Notes: generated by a model not told the origin, from the letters alone. A stretch of 64,000 bases of DNA from Portulaca oleracea (GCA_029582165.1 CM055881.1:20155594-20219593); one strand, 5' to 3'; shown: positions 35,701 to 43,869, numbered from the stretch's first letter. A program made the numbers and translations.

Positions 35701-38700
35701 TTACTTCACTTCTGAGCTATAGCCTATAGAAAAGCTGTCATTTTCTTATCCTAAAAGATCCTAACATTAACTGTAAATGTCACCAGCAGTTTTAGTTCCG
35801 CTTCCTATCCCTTTTTTCATGAATCAGCTTGATCGCCAATCTCCCCATTTGGCCATCTAGTTTGTTGTGATATGCAATATGCCATTGGGCTCTTGACAGT
35901 ATACTGTAGACTAGGGGTGGGCAATGAGTGGGGCCCCATAGGATCAAGAGGGTCGGGCCCTAAAAAAATAAGGGTTGTTAAAGGGTCGGGTCGGTGAAAG
36001 GTTGGGTCATTAACAAGCCGGCCCGTTTCACAATGTTAAAGGGTCAGTGAATTGACCCAATCGGGTCAGCCGATCAATAATTCAAAGTAAATAGTTTTTT
36101 CCTATTATTTTAAATGCTAACCTTACTTAAAAGTCTTAAATATATTATTAATACTCTACATTAAATAATAATTAGCATACTTACTTTTTTTGGTATAAAT
36201 ATACTTAATTTTAACTTTAGGGTCAAACGAGTCAGCCCATGATTTTTACTAGAAAGCCCTGACCTGGCCCATTACTACAAAGGGTCGACCTTGACCCGAC
36301 CCTACATGACTAGTGCGCTGACCGCCCGACCTATTGCTTACCCCTACTGTAGACAAATCTGCACAGTGCACATGCATAATGGCACTCAGAGAATAAATGC
36401 AAATTTATCCAGTGATCTCTCATACATGACACCTACCTTGCCTGTTGGAATATCCATATTCTTTAGTGTGTTTTCTGGTTAATAGCCTATCATAGTGTAA
36501 CACATTATGGACAACTGCAGTTTCTATCTGTATGTCAGATCAAGGGAACCCAACTCACCTCTGAAGCTGTATTCCTGGACAATTTATACTACTAGCAGTG
36601 GAATAGTAATTAGTTTAGCACTTCCACATGCCTGTCTGTGATGAAATTCATTTCTAATTTCTTCCTTCACTGTGGTGAGCTTTCTCTTTTGCCCGCCGGA
36701 TTTTGCCCTCGGTTAATGTTCCAATATGGAATCACCTTTCAAATTGATATGATTTGCACATTGAGCTGCATTTTCTTTTATTTGGTTCTTTTAGCTATTT
36801 GTTGGCTACATGGAAGGAAAGAAACCGACAGAGTTTCCAGGACAAAACTGTCCTTTAGTGATTTCAAGCTCTACTTTTTGAGGATGTTGTACATTTGGAG
36901 TGTTCTGCTTAAGGGCAACAGAAACTTGGATCTTTTTAGATTTTGTTGGCAATATCATTGATGAGAGCTGAAGGGCTTGCGTGATTTTTACTTGTCCCTT
37001 TTGTAAAAAGGGGTGACATCCTGTAAAAAGGGGTGACATTCCTTGGTGTATTTGCAATATGTCTTTTGATTACTTATCACAAAATAAACAAATATGATTC
37101 ACACACTTTGCCCCAAGGCAGTCAGATTATCTTGACACATTCCAGATGTGCTTTGCAGTGGCAACCTCATTCTACTTCTCACTGTCTCTGAGGGAGCTTC
37201 AACGTTCCTTAGTAGGCAAGCTGAATTCCAAGCAATTGATGCAAATATCTTTGTTCAGTTGTTGGGCTCTACAAAAATGTTACACAAATATTATTAGCTC
37301 ATTTGTATGTTTTTAGTGGTCCTAGTAGGCATTCAATGTGTTTTTAGCAGGAAGAATTTTGGACCATCTCCTTATGCGATGTTGGTGGGTCTCTTTGCCT
37401 GGAACCTCACCCCTGCTTTAATGAGGGTTAGTTTGGTTCATCCATTGTGAGGTATAAAGGATGTGTTGGTGGTTGTGAAGAGAAGGATGAAGAAGTGTTG
37501 TGGTGCCTCATGGTTACGGAATAGTGAGTGAAGTGGTTGATCACAATGAGCATCATGTTGTCTAGGGCGTCAGATTTTCGATGCATCCCTAATTGCTAAT
37601 GAATGGGTTAGTGCTAATATCAAGTCAAACAACCAAAATTCTTTGTAAGTTTAACACCCTAGCCCCTTACTAAGTCACGTTCATTCTTGGCAATGTCTTC
37701 AAGGATTGATAATTGGCCCGTGAACCACCACTAGTCCTTTTGGCATGTTTCATCCTCATAAACACACTAATGAATTGGTTAATGTTGATATCAAGTCAAA
37801 TAACAAAATTCTTTATAAGTGTAACGCCCTAACCCCTTATTAAGTCGTGAACATTACCAGCAATGTCTTCAAGGATTGATAACTGGCCCCACGGACCACC
37901 ATTGGTCCTTTTAACATTATTCATCCTCGCCCATGCACTATACGAGAAAACTTCTCAAGAGGTCAACCATCCCTTGACTGTCCAAGGCAAGAACGCTTAA
38001 CTGTGGAGTTCTGTAGGGTTGCTCTTTCTAAAAGTAGGTTGCTCATCTGTGATATAAGTAGTAGTCATTTTAATCCCGTTAAGCCATACCTTCTCATCGT
38101 ACTTGGGGTGTTATACTAAACTTGACAATGAGAAGGCATATGTTCATGTCTCTTAGAGTTTTTTGCTTGGCCATTCTTGAAAAGATGGGATTTCTTGCCA
38201 AATGCAGAAATTGGGGGTCTTTTTGTATTGTCGATGTGCGTGTTTCTTTGTGAATGTTGAAGACGTGGGTTTTTTTTATCAAGTTCTAGAGGATTAAGGC
38301 AAGGTGATCCTTTATCGTTATTGTTTATTTTTTGGTTATTGAGACATTTAACAAATTGGTGAATAAAGTTATTGAGGTGGGGCTTTTTGAAGGTTGTTAA
38401 TTTGAAAATTCTAGCTTGGAGAATTTCTTGTTTTCCTATATGATTTTTTGTTGATGATATTGTAGTGTTTTTGAAACCATCGCACAACAATTGGGTGGTT
38501 GGAGATGTATCCTGCTTCTTTTTAAATTCTTGTCCAGTCTTACTGTTAACTTTGCCAAAGTGCTCTTAAATTCCTACCGGTGAAGTTCGTCACATTTCCC
38601 CTTGGCTAATAGTTTGGTTGTGAAGTTGAGTATATATCAACTCATTTTTCTTTGGGTCTTCTTCTTGGTGCATCTTATAAGAGCTTATCTGTTTTGGATC

Positions 38701-41700
38701 CTATTGGGGAAGTTTAACAAGAGATTGCAAGGATGGAATCTATGCTTTTGTCTGGAAGGGGTCGCCTAATCTTATTAAAAAAAATAAAAATAAAAATAAA
38801 TTGTGGAGCCTATCCATCTATTACATGTTTTTCTTACTATTCATGCTACCCTTGCTACCCACATAGACATCATTAGAAACTTCACTTGGAACGATTCCAG
38901 CATTGGGTTTCATTGGGTTAACTGGGGTGAGATATGTTGTCCTAAGATTGAGGGAGGCCTTGGTACCAAACCTCTTCGTATGACAAATGGAGCTTTAAAG
39001 TCCAAGTTGCTTTGCTGGTTTGCGAATGAGGAGGATACTTTATGGAAGAAGTTAATTATGGCAAACTATGGTGTTGATGATTTAGGTTGGATTAAGAAGA
39101 CCTCCTAACCTCATAAGGGTTCATTGTTGGAAGTCTATCTCTTCTAGCCTATAGTATTTAAAATCACAAGAGCTTTCTAAGGTAAAGAGCGGTGATAAAG
39201 TCGTGCTTTCCTCTTAAGGACCAATTCAGGATGGCTAGGTTGAAGGGGCTACAGTTCAACAACTTGTATCTTGGAATGGTGACCATATTCAGAGGGATTT
39301 TGACTTTTGTGAGACCTCGTAACAATTGGGAAGAGGATAACCTTTGTAGTTTGTTGGCTTTACTTGTTTGAGAGGGTAGTTTTGCATTAGATGATGATGA
39401 AATGGTGTGCCCTCATGAATCTTTGAGTCTTTCTTTTTGAGAAGCTTTTGTAGCATGCTTTAGAAGGCCTAGTTAGAGTCGTGGATTTCGTTGCAAAGTC
39501 TATGTGAAATTCAAAGGCTCCCACTAAAGCTTATCCCTTTGTTTGGGCAGCCACAGAAGGTAAAATTCCTACTGAGGATGTGCTTAAAAGGACTCTTAAC
39601 AGTCCTTCGTGTTCTATGTGTTGCCAGGAGCAAGAATCTGTTGACCATAAACTTGTGCATTGTTTGTGGGCTTCTTCACTGTGGCCCTTTTGTTGATGGG
39701 GTTTGTTGGGGGTTAAGCTTGTAATGTGAAGGGGGTGTTCAGATTTTGTTGATAATATTATTGATCAGAGCTTGAAGGCATAGTGTTTTTGTAGCTTTCC
39801 CCCTTTTGTAAATGGGCGACACTTCCTGTGTCTTTATGATGTATCTTCTCCTTAAAAGAAATATCCATTTGGTGTCAGTATTCTTAAATGTCTTCACAAA
39901 TTTTGTTGGAAAACTGATGCCGATATGCGTTTCCTGATTATTTTTTTTTAAATTTTTAGGAACAAACTTTAGAGAGAAACCAAGACCCTTCAAGGATCAT
40001 GATAAATCTTGCTTTATTTTATTGTATCATAATGTTTGTCAAGGTCATTTTTTGTCATATATCATTACAAATCATAAAGCTTTTTAGGATTGGTTGATAG
40101 ACCTTCCTTCAACAAAACCATTTTGTGTCTTAAGAGCTGTATGAGGCAAATTTTTAGTCGTCTAACTCCACACCGGTTTTGTAATGTGTTCGTATATAGC
40201 AGTCCAACATATTATGGGCCTTACATACATCTGTTGAGTGTTTAGTGGGATTTGTATATTGGGAACCTGTCCAAATAATTGCATTCATGTAACTTACCTT
40301 TCCTAGTTTTGAATGCACATGGGTGGTGTTTGGATAAGTGACAGGCTGAATGGCTGATAGTTCCCTGTTCTGTACAAGGGTCTTGGCACGGCATTAATTA
40401 CTCAAATTTTTTTTTTTTTCATCTTTCCGAGTATGAAGGAGTGAAGGACTCATCCAGTTTGCATTTTCTCCTAATGATATGGATGGAGCAGTCAATCATT
40501 TTCTCCTAATAGTAGAGAGAACTAACTATTTGTATCATGAATAATTGATCACTTTGAAATTGTGAATCAAGTCCACACCAAAACAATCTGTTCCTATTTT
40601 TTACGGAAAAGAAAGAAAAGGAAAAAGAATGTTACATTCCAGTGCTGGGAAAAGTGCTGTTGAAAGAGGAGTACCAGTTAGTGCCAAGACCTGAGCTTGC
40701 CATTTGACTGAAGGGTATCCAAAATAAGTTGCATAACTTGAGATTAGGAAAAGCATGCGTCTGAATTCTTACATGGTTGATGGATCCGTCATTGACAATG
40801 TGCAGTTCTGAAGTTTATCAGCCTAAAAGGAATTGTAGAATTGGAGAAAAACAAAAAATAGCAAAGATAGGGCCAATTAACTTTCTTATTTTACATGATC
40901 AAATGTTCAGGTGAAGTTATTTGTTACTAACGCTAAAAGGGGTGTTCCGAGCGATCCGGGGGAAGAACAGAGTTGGGGAGTGAGATAGAAACATTAGGGT
41001 TCACTTGCTAGCATGAGATAGCAGATCTACAACAAAAGAAAGTAGAAACTTGCGTAAGAAAAGATTTTGAACATCCATAGATGCTTCTTTGTGTTTGAAG
41101 GAAGGTGATGACTGCCATAATCGAGCACATAGTTTGGAGTAGCTAGGAGCCCAGGATGCTAGCTTCGTTATCGCCTTCGTCTTCTTCCCTGCACTCCCCC
41201 TCTGGCCCCCACTCTCTTTCTCTCAGAAGCAGCGCACGATAATTAGGGTTTCTCAAAAGAGATGTGTTTTCTTTTTTTCTTTTGGTGAAATCAGACGCTT
41301 TGTGCTCACGTGCCTGCCTTCAGCTCCACATTTCCCACCTTTAATATTCTATTAGAAAAAGTAAAAAAGGAGTGTAGGTGGGTATTTTAGGTGGGCTTTA
41401 TTTTACTAGGACATATTTAGTTGGGTTTTAGTAAAAATAACAAACTTCAAACTTTGGATATTTTTTTACTCAAAATTAAATAAAAAAATTTCACCAAAAT
41501 GCATTTTTAACTCGTATATTAAAACTAAATAAAGGGTATTTAGCGTTAGTCTAGAAGGTATTCAATAAATTATCATATTCTTAAAACTGGTTAATAATGG
41601 GAGAATAACATTGCAAAAATGAAAATTTAAATTTATAAGTAGAGATCCTACAAAATGAATTTCGTTCCGAAAAAACGTGTTCCAAATAATCTAGCATTCC

Positions 41701-42303
41701 CGTTTTTAGGGAGGTGGTGAGCGATCCGGGCATTCCACGATCCGGGTAACTATGGTGTTGTTATTTAATCTTTAAGTTTCTAATATTAGATTTCTGAGTG
41801 GCATGGCATTATGTGCATGTTATGCCATTAAATGTATCTTAAAATAGGTCATGTGCTTTGTGTTATGTTGCCCTATTTTGTTTTTGTAACTATTAGCTGC
41901 TCAACTTATATGCAGACAAATATTCAGTCAGGAAATAGCTTTACCGACCTTGTTCCATTTTCAAAATATCCCTACACGTAAGCATCCGTCTTAGTCTACT
42001 CCAATGTAGGCATCTGTCCATCAGATTGATATTTTGAAACCTGATTTCTGCTCCCCACTGTATGCAAGTGACTCTGATTATGACAAGGAAATAAGTGAAT
42101 ATGTCAAAGAAGAGAAAAAGAGGAAACAGATGGAAGTTGTAGCAGAAGACTTGTTTAACAGTGAAAAGGTGAATTACTTCCTTTTCTGTCTAAGTTTTTG
42201 GTGATGTCAAGCAGACTGGTGGAAAATAACTTGCTTCTTGCTGACGCAGGGGCGGCGCCGTGGAGTTGCTGGTTCTCTTCAAGGACTGCTTCGCCGTGGC
42301 TGA
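13965..42303 (+). CDS. NBS1: nibrin homolog NBS1, DNA double-strand-break repair (13 exons)
   Basis: Joining 13965-14001, 16961-17014, 18904-19165, 19810-19898, 24188-24318, 30797-30843, 30947-31055, 31485-31571, 32018-32174, 34372-34835, 41916-41977, 42069-42168 and 42250-42303 gives one open frame of 550 aa; every junction is GT-AG and in phase. The start MVWGLFHVDPLS is the conserved plant nibrin N-terminus. An FHA domain (about 17-115) has GRK 28-30, SRIH 43-46 and SKYGTF 76-81. Tandem BRCT-type folds follow (about 125-325, with WTTECTH 155-161), then an acidic, low-complexity linker (330-480). The basic C-terminus (EEKKRKQMEVVAEDLF, 514-529) matches the MRE11/ATM-binding end of the family. 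In the nucleus nibrin links MRE11-RAD50 to break sites and to ATM. The introns total about 27 kb, mostly transposons, which is unusual for a 1.65-kb coding sequence. No stop or frameshift was seen, so I infer a working gene. Confidence 0.93.
14733..14762. repeat. poly-C followed by poly-A run
   Basis: About 15 C are followed by about 15 A in NBS1 intron 1. Run lengths in such tracts are often sequencing-limited. Confidence 0.8.
15389..15640 (-). mobile_element. LTR fragment of the intronic gypsy family
   Basis: It begins TGATAGAGAACTTG and carries the family blocks CAGTATCCC, ATTCAATATTCAATG, CATAAAGGCTAGC and AGTAATATTCCTAA in the same order as the LTRs at 24605 and 28443. The last third of the LTR is missing. 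It lies in NBS1 intron 1. Confidence 0.72.
16035..16112 (+). mobile_element. LINE 3' tail fragment
   Basis: Contains AAATGGGTGACATCCCCATG and TTTTGATTACTTGCTAAGG, the family's 3' tail, without the coding region. It is a 5'-truncated copy in NBS1 intron 1. Confidence 0.6.
16961..17014 (+). CDS. NBS1: NBS1 exon 2 (start of FHA domain)
   Basis: Encodes the DEKYYIFAKGSYKVGRK block that opens the FHA fold. The acceptor is CTGCAG and the donor is AAAG|GTAAAG. Confidence 0.92.
17250..17335 (+). mobile_element. fragment related to the hAT-type element at 42.4 kb
   Basis: GCCCGAAAATTCTGGGTTTT, then GACATGG, CTTGACC and GAACCCGAAA align in order with the first 110 bp of the element at 42436-42957. 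The ends are lost. It lies in NBS1 intron 2. Confidence 0.5.
17340..18500. other. intron 2 insert of unknown origin, possibly retrotransposon interior
   Basis: The stretch carries coding-like frames on both strands. One plus-strand frame (18150-18341) reads PRIEHIDLLLPEECFVGIKL and looks protein-like, but it is short and I recognise no family. Its right edge, GCCAGGGAGAATAATGG, matches the polypurine-tract/LTR junction of the gypsy element at 24.94 kb, so at least the last bases belong to that family. Confidence 0.35.
18502..18865 (+). mobile_element. gypsy LTR, plus orientation, with polypurine tract
   Basis: This is the inverse of the LTRs at 24605 and 28443: it runs from TGGAAATACGTATTAATA to CCCGTTCTCTATC. 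The bases just before it (CCAGGGAGAATAA) are the polypurine tract expected before a 3' LTR. It ends about 38 bp before NBS1 exon 3. Confidence 0.72.
18904..19165 (+). CDS. NBS1: NBS1 exon 3 (FHA core)
   Basis: Encodes most of the FHA domain, including DKGVSRIHAEI and the strand DCSKYGTF, which bind phosphothreonine peptides. The acceptor is TTGTAG and the donor is ATAG|GTACTG. Confidence 0.93.
19810..19898 (+). CDS. NBS1: NBS1 exon 4 (FHA-BRCT junction)
   Basis: Encodes RFCFVPLKFYLCSF and STQDRVSSI. It ends in phase 1 and joins exon 5 to give SSIGACVTHSW, the expected BRCT start. The MULE-type MITE 19916-20274 begins 18 bp after this exon. Confidence 0.9.
19916..20274. mobile_element. MULE-type MITE with 9-bp target duplication, copy 1
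   Basis: This is a 359-bp element with long inverted arms (over 100 bp, imperfect) starting GGATTTTTGGATCGTAATAT and ending with the inverse. A perfect 9-bp direct repeat, TAGATTCTA, flanks it at 19907-19915 and 20275-20283. Nine-bp duplications and long inverted arms are typical of Mutator-like elements. It has no coding capacity. A related copy is at 35113-35468. Confidence 0.85.
21055..21085. repeat. T-rich tract then poly-G run
   Basis: TTATTTTTTTT is followed by about 15 G in intron 4. It is a low-complexity tract. Confidence 0.7.
21540..22138 (+). mobile_element. L1-type LINE 3' fragment
   Basis: A zinc-finger-like block of plant LINE reverse transcriptase proteins is readable (SRCPLCGEEEESINHLDTYC followed by CWVSTLW, near 21680-21765). 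The 3' tail AAATGGATGACATCTCTTTG and TTTCGATTACTAATTAAAAA is at 22075-22135. The frame is broken. It lies in NBS1 intron 4. Confidence 0.75.
22230..23935 (+). mobile_element. L1-type LINE fragment, longer copy
   Basis: Reading along the strand: a frame with STLWNMPIYSFLFTILATVV and ETIMRDLLWKNGSS (end of the reverse transcriptase region), a disturbed stretch at 22560-22860, then KAFFFVWAPQKARFLW near 23360, the zinc-finger-like block, and the family tail near 23870-23925. Many stops and shifts are present. It lies directly after the previous LINE copy. Confidence 0.72.
24188..24318 (+). CDS. NBS1: NBS1 exon 5 (first BRCT repeat)
   Basis: Encodes GACVTHSWTTECTHVIVDP and AIVAKKSLVLSTWLE. The tryptophan and the TECTH motif are family hallmarks of the first BRCT. 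The acceptor is TTTAG and the donor is GGAG|GTACGT. Confidence 0.92.
24605..24942 (-). repeat. 3' LTR of the defective gypsy element
   Basis: It is about 338 bp, TGATAGAG...TTCTATCA. It shares AACATCCCCGTGTT, GTAAGAATTCATGTATT and CATAAAGGCTAGC with the LTR at 28443. Confidence 0.8.
25228..25668 (-). pseudogene. gypsy integrase C-terminal remnant
   Basis: The frame reads TPFEVVHGVVPRLPLDLVSL and continues with FAEFCAKHIHDLD, matching the region after the integrase catalytic core of plant gypsy elements (the SPFEVVYG-type motif). The N-terminal zinc finger and DDE residues are absent. The frame then runs into unrelated sequence. Confidence 0.75.
25883..26281 (-). pseudogene. gypsy zinc knuckle and aspartic protease remnant
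   Basis: The frame opens with CHKCHEKGHHASRC, a CCHC zinc knuckle, and about 90 residues later has LVIDSGSPMNVIS, the DSG-type active site of a retroviral-like aspartic protease. It shows that gag-pol was once continuous here. Confidence 0.85.
26271..27490 (-). pseudogene. gypsy gag remnant
   Basis: Three frames carry consecutive gag blocks: 27103-26795 (VPEFDVQHDPKVFTFWIHRL and MKYWQSVE), 26782-26540 (MKRKLKAKYLPTFHKQQMMN and FINGLNEKI) and 26543-26271. An upstream start-like MSITRAMASLEER is near 27488. Shifts separate the blocks, so no intact protein can be made. Confidence 0.8.
28443..28819 (-). repeat. 5' LTR of the defective gypsy element
   Basis: It is about 377 bp, TGATATCAAG...TTTCTAACA. 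The insert TCAAGTC near its start and other small changes separate it from the 24605 copy, so the insertion is not recent. Confidence 0.8.
28820..29600. other. intron 5 stretch without recognisable feature
   Basis: It is AT-rich with loose repeats of CAAACAAA and GCACTTTTTGCACTTCA (29255-29345). No coding homology was seen. Confidence 0.35.
29612..29822. repeat. cluster of microsatellites: (TC)n, (CA)n, (TG)n, (TAAG)n
   Basis: (TC)n at about 29614-29633, (AC)n at 29688-29724 (about 18 units), TG-rich at 29735-29790 and (TAAG)n at 29800-29821. Both strands give long frames here only because of the repeats. Confidence 0.9.
29970..30662 (+). mobile_element. L1-type LINE 3' fragment
   Basis: Blocks shared with the other copies: GGCAAGATTCCCAC, GGAGGAAGAAGTAG, TTTCAAGCTCTACTT and a tail with GAGTGTCATCCTTGTGGCG. 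It has many stops and lies in NBS1 intron 5. Confidence 0.65.
30797..30843 (+). CDS. NBS1: NBS1 exon 6
   Basis: Encodes FVVANRICSELPGGT plus two bases. It lies after a 6.5-kb intron that contains the gypsy element. Confidence 0.88.
30947..31055 (+). CDS. NBS1: NBS1 exon 7 (start of second BRCT)
   Basis: Encodes YVPTLTFDGSSVTVADARTR and CLTGYTFLLDAANL. The acceptor is GGGCAG and the donor is CTG|GTGATT. Confidence 0.9.
31345..31372. repeat. (CA)n microsatellite
   Basis: ACACACACACACACACAC in NBS1 intron 8. Confidence 0.85.
31485..31571 (+). CDS. NBS1: NBS1 exon 8 (second BRCT)
   Basis: Encodes YKFQDRMKLLLEVAGAKVLS and VEDFDSDSQ, in phase 0 at both ends. Confidence 0.9.
32018..32174 (+). CDS. 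NBS1: NBS1 exon 9 (second BRCT)
   Basis: Encodes DLSAENNHPVFVVPAAADRS and INLISVVISGHLDPSSLVPA. The acceptor is ATACAG and the donor is TCAG|GTATGT. Confidence 0.9.
32175..34371. other. NBS1 intron 9, no mobile element recognised
   Basis: The intron is 2.2 kb and AT-rich, and has no coding frame of interest on either strand. Short open frames here are chance. Confidence 0.45.
34372..34835 (+). CDS. NBS1: NBS1 exon 10 (linker region)
   Basis: This is the largest exon. It encodes VVSSSCSTDETVVADSDEE, then a charged, probably disordered linker, and near the end DILYSQNLIVRS and KNFKQFRK. These flanking blocks are the parts I recognise from plant nibrins. Confidence 0.92.
35113..35468. mobile_element. 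MULE-type MITE with 9-bp target duplication, copy 2
   Basis: It is 356 bp. The ends are GGATTATTGG and CCAAAAATCC, the same as copy 1 at 19916, and the inverted arms share GATAATACACT and ATTATTATCCAATACC. A perfect 9-bp duplication, AATTGAGAA, lies at 35104-35112 and 35469-35477. It is in NBS1 intron 10. Confidence 0.85.
35512..35590 (+). mobile_element. LINE 3' tail fragment
   Basis: CCTTTTGTGCATGGGTGACA and GGTGTTGTTTCAATACACAT resemble the family tail. No coding part is present. Confidence 0.5.
35912..36346. mobile_element. hAT-type non-autonomous element with 8-bp target duplication
   Basis: It is 435 bp. It starts TAGGGGTGGGCAATGAG and ends GCTTACCCCTA, a terminal inverted repeat of the hAT type. 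A perfect 8-bp duplication, CTGTAGAC, lies at 35904-35911 and 36347-36354. The interior is rich in GGGTCGGG and GACCCGACC motifs. It is in NBS1 intron 10 and has no coding capacity. Confidence 0.88.
36790..37090 (+). mobile_element. LINE 3' fragment
   Basis: Contains TTTCAAGCTCTACTTTTTGA, GGGCAACAGAAACTTGGA and a tail in which AAAAAGGGGTGACAT occurs twice (about 37010 and 37024). TTTTGATTACTTATCACAAA ends it. Confidence 0.7.
37310..39870 (+). mobile_element. L1-type LINE copies, rearranged, with an insertion
   Basis: First a zinc-finger-like 3' block (37315-37500), then reverse transcriptase sequence (GRQIFDASLIANEWVSANIK near 37563-37622) interrupted at about 37630-38100, resuming at 38105 (NEKAYVHVS). 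Downstream is GEICCPKIEGGLGTKPLRMT (38930-38990) with LLCWFANEEDTLWKKLIM after it. The zinc-finger-like block (39590-39680) and the tail (39800-39860) follow. The reading frame is broken throughout. Confidence 0.75.
37625..38118. mobile_element. probable solo LTR inside the LINE, with partial tandem duplication
   Basis: The segment separates two parts of one reverse transcriptase sequence. Near its start TGTAACGCCCTAACCCCTTA and near its end ACTTGGGGTGTTATA have the look of LTR termini. A unit of about 170 bp occurs twice (about 37600-37742 and 37770-37913), both with AATGTCTTCAAGGATTGATA and GGACCACCA. Confidence 0.5.
39871..41915. other. end of NBS1 intron 10, with a GC-richer insert
   Basis: Most of it is unassigned. 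GAGCGATCCGGG occurs at 40949-40960 and 41719-41730. Between them are a promoter- or leader-like stretch on the minus strand (CCCTAATTATCGTGCGC and C/T-rich sequence near 41150-41250) and AT-rich sequence. I suspect an inserted element but cannot fix its ends. Confidence 0.35.
41916..41977 (+). CDS. NBS1: NBS1 exon 11
   Basis: Encodes TNIQSGNSFTDLVPFSKYPY plus two bases. It follows a 7.1-kb intron rich in transposons. Confidence 0.88.
42069..42168 (+). CDS. NBS1: NBS1 exon 12 (MRE11/ATM-binding end)
   Basis: Encodes DSDYDKEISEYVKEEKKRKQ and MEVVAEDLFNSEK, the most conserved C-terminal block. The acceptor is the weaker ATGCAAG. Confidence 0.9.
42250..42303 (+). CDS. NBS1: NBS1 exon 13 and stop
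   Basis: Encodes GRRRGVAGSLQGLLRRG and the TGA stop at 42301-42303. A hAT-type insertion begins 133 bp downstream, in what is probably the 3' untranslated or flanking region. Confidence 0.9.
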   Translation, partial: GRRRGVAGSLQGLLRRG

Positions 42304-42435
42304 TAGTGGTTAAATTTCTGCCTTCTCAAATGTTTAGGTGAAATATTCATTCTCCTGGCCAAGATTGCCTTGCCTGCAACGTTCTGCATTATTTTTATTT
42401 TAATTGAATAACCAAGCCTTCTACTTCTTCACAAT

Positions 42436-42957
42436 TAGACCTGTAAATCTTTGACCTTACCCGAAGGCCCGACCCGAAACCGCCCGGAAATTATGGGTTT
42501 CGAACATGATTTTCTCGACCCGAATCCGAAAATACCGAACCTGAAAACCCGCAAATTAGCGGGTCAAACCCGACCCACCAGTTTGACTCGGAAACTTTAT
42601 TTCTTACGTTCAAATCTATTGGAATTTGTGACTTTTCGTTGGAATTCATGACTATTTAACAATAACCGCAACTCATTCATATGTTATTTCTCTAATTTAA
42701 GTTGAAACATTTACAATAATCTATCAGTACTAGAAGATAATCGTATTTTATTATGTATATAGTACCAAAAATAATATTTATAGACAAATTCTTTAAAAGA
42801 AAAGCGAAAAAGGTCACAACCATAACCCATTGGGTTGACCCAAGACCGAAATACCGCCCGTATTCACCCGAACCCAAAATACACCCAACCCGTATCTACC
42901 CGAACCTGATATATGACCGACCCGTAGCCCGCTCGCCCGCCCGAATTGACAGGTCTA
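42436..42957. mobile_element. hAT-type non-autonomous element after NBS1, with 8-bp target duplication
   Basis: It is 522 bp. It starts TAGACCTGTAAATC and ends GAATTGACAGGTCTA. The perfect 8-bp direct repeat TTCACAAT lies at 42428-42435 and 42958-42965. Its interior has many CCCGACCC and CCGAACC motifs. It lies 133 bp after the NBS1 stop codon, so it may lie in or beyond the 3' untranslated region. Confidence 0.88.
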
Positions 42958-42965
42958 TTCACAAT

Positions 42966-43860
42966 GATGAACTAGCTTCTACTTTGAACATCTAACCAGA
43001 GAGAGGGCTACCCCTTTAGTCTTTGAGGAAGAACAACTTAATTTACTGGAATTGCAAGTGTACATTACTGAGTAATGGAAATAATCGTCCATTCTACAAG
43101 ACTTTAGTTCTAAACTTACGTCATTACTTTACCAGCCTTTCCAAGCCTGAAATTGATCATTGAAACCTAGAAGATTACTACTGTCAACGGGTTATAATAT
43201 TTTTTTAATTACTTGGCAGCCTAGAAATGTACTTGATGCACATCATTTGTTGTCATATCACCCCCTTGTCTCTTGCATTATGTCTGCTAATCATCTCATC
43301 CTCACTACATTCATCATTGGCTTTTAGGTAGGAGACTGAGTTGTCTTGTCTCAAGCTTCAGTTATGTTAAGGATAAGAGCTTTCGTCCTGTGAACCTTTT
43401 TTAATTATTTTCTTAATATATGAACAAGGGCAGTAAATGGGTCTACTGTGATTTTTATTTTTTATTTTATTTATTTATTTGTTTTTTTGGTTAGGTCTTT
43501 CCTCTTTCCCCATGCTATTCTACATTGGTGGAGATTTACAGATCCCATAATCACCAATGCAGGCCTTAGAGCCATTATAGACAAGTCCATTGGTTTAACA
43601 AACAAAGGTATCATAGTAAGCTTTAGAAGAACCTCGGGCTTGAAGGGATTCATACTAGGAACTTTTAAATATAAAACTAAGTGCTCATTTATTCTAGGAG
43701 AAAGAAGAATGGAGACGTTATGCATTGTGGTATACATCAATGTAACTTATAGGGTGCTGCTTCACCATGTTTTGCTAAGTAAGAGTACTATCTTTTACGG
43801 CAATGTTGTAATATGAAAGGAACAATGCAAATCCTTTTGTGCATGAGAGTGGCTAGGGGG
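42966..43860. other. intergenic stretch, no gene recognised
   Basis: A 122-codon plus-strand frame at 43448-43816 (opposed by an 89-codon minus-strand frame) resembles nothing I know. The rest is AT-rich. Confidence 0.35.
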
Positions 43861-43869
43861 ACAGTGCCT

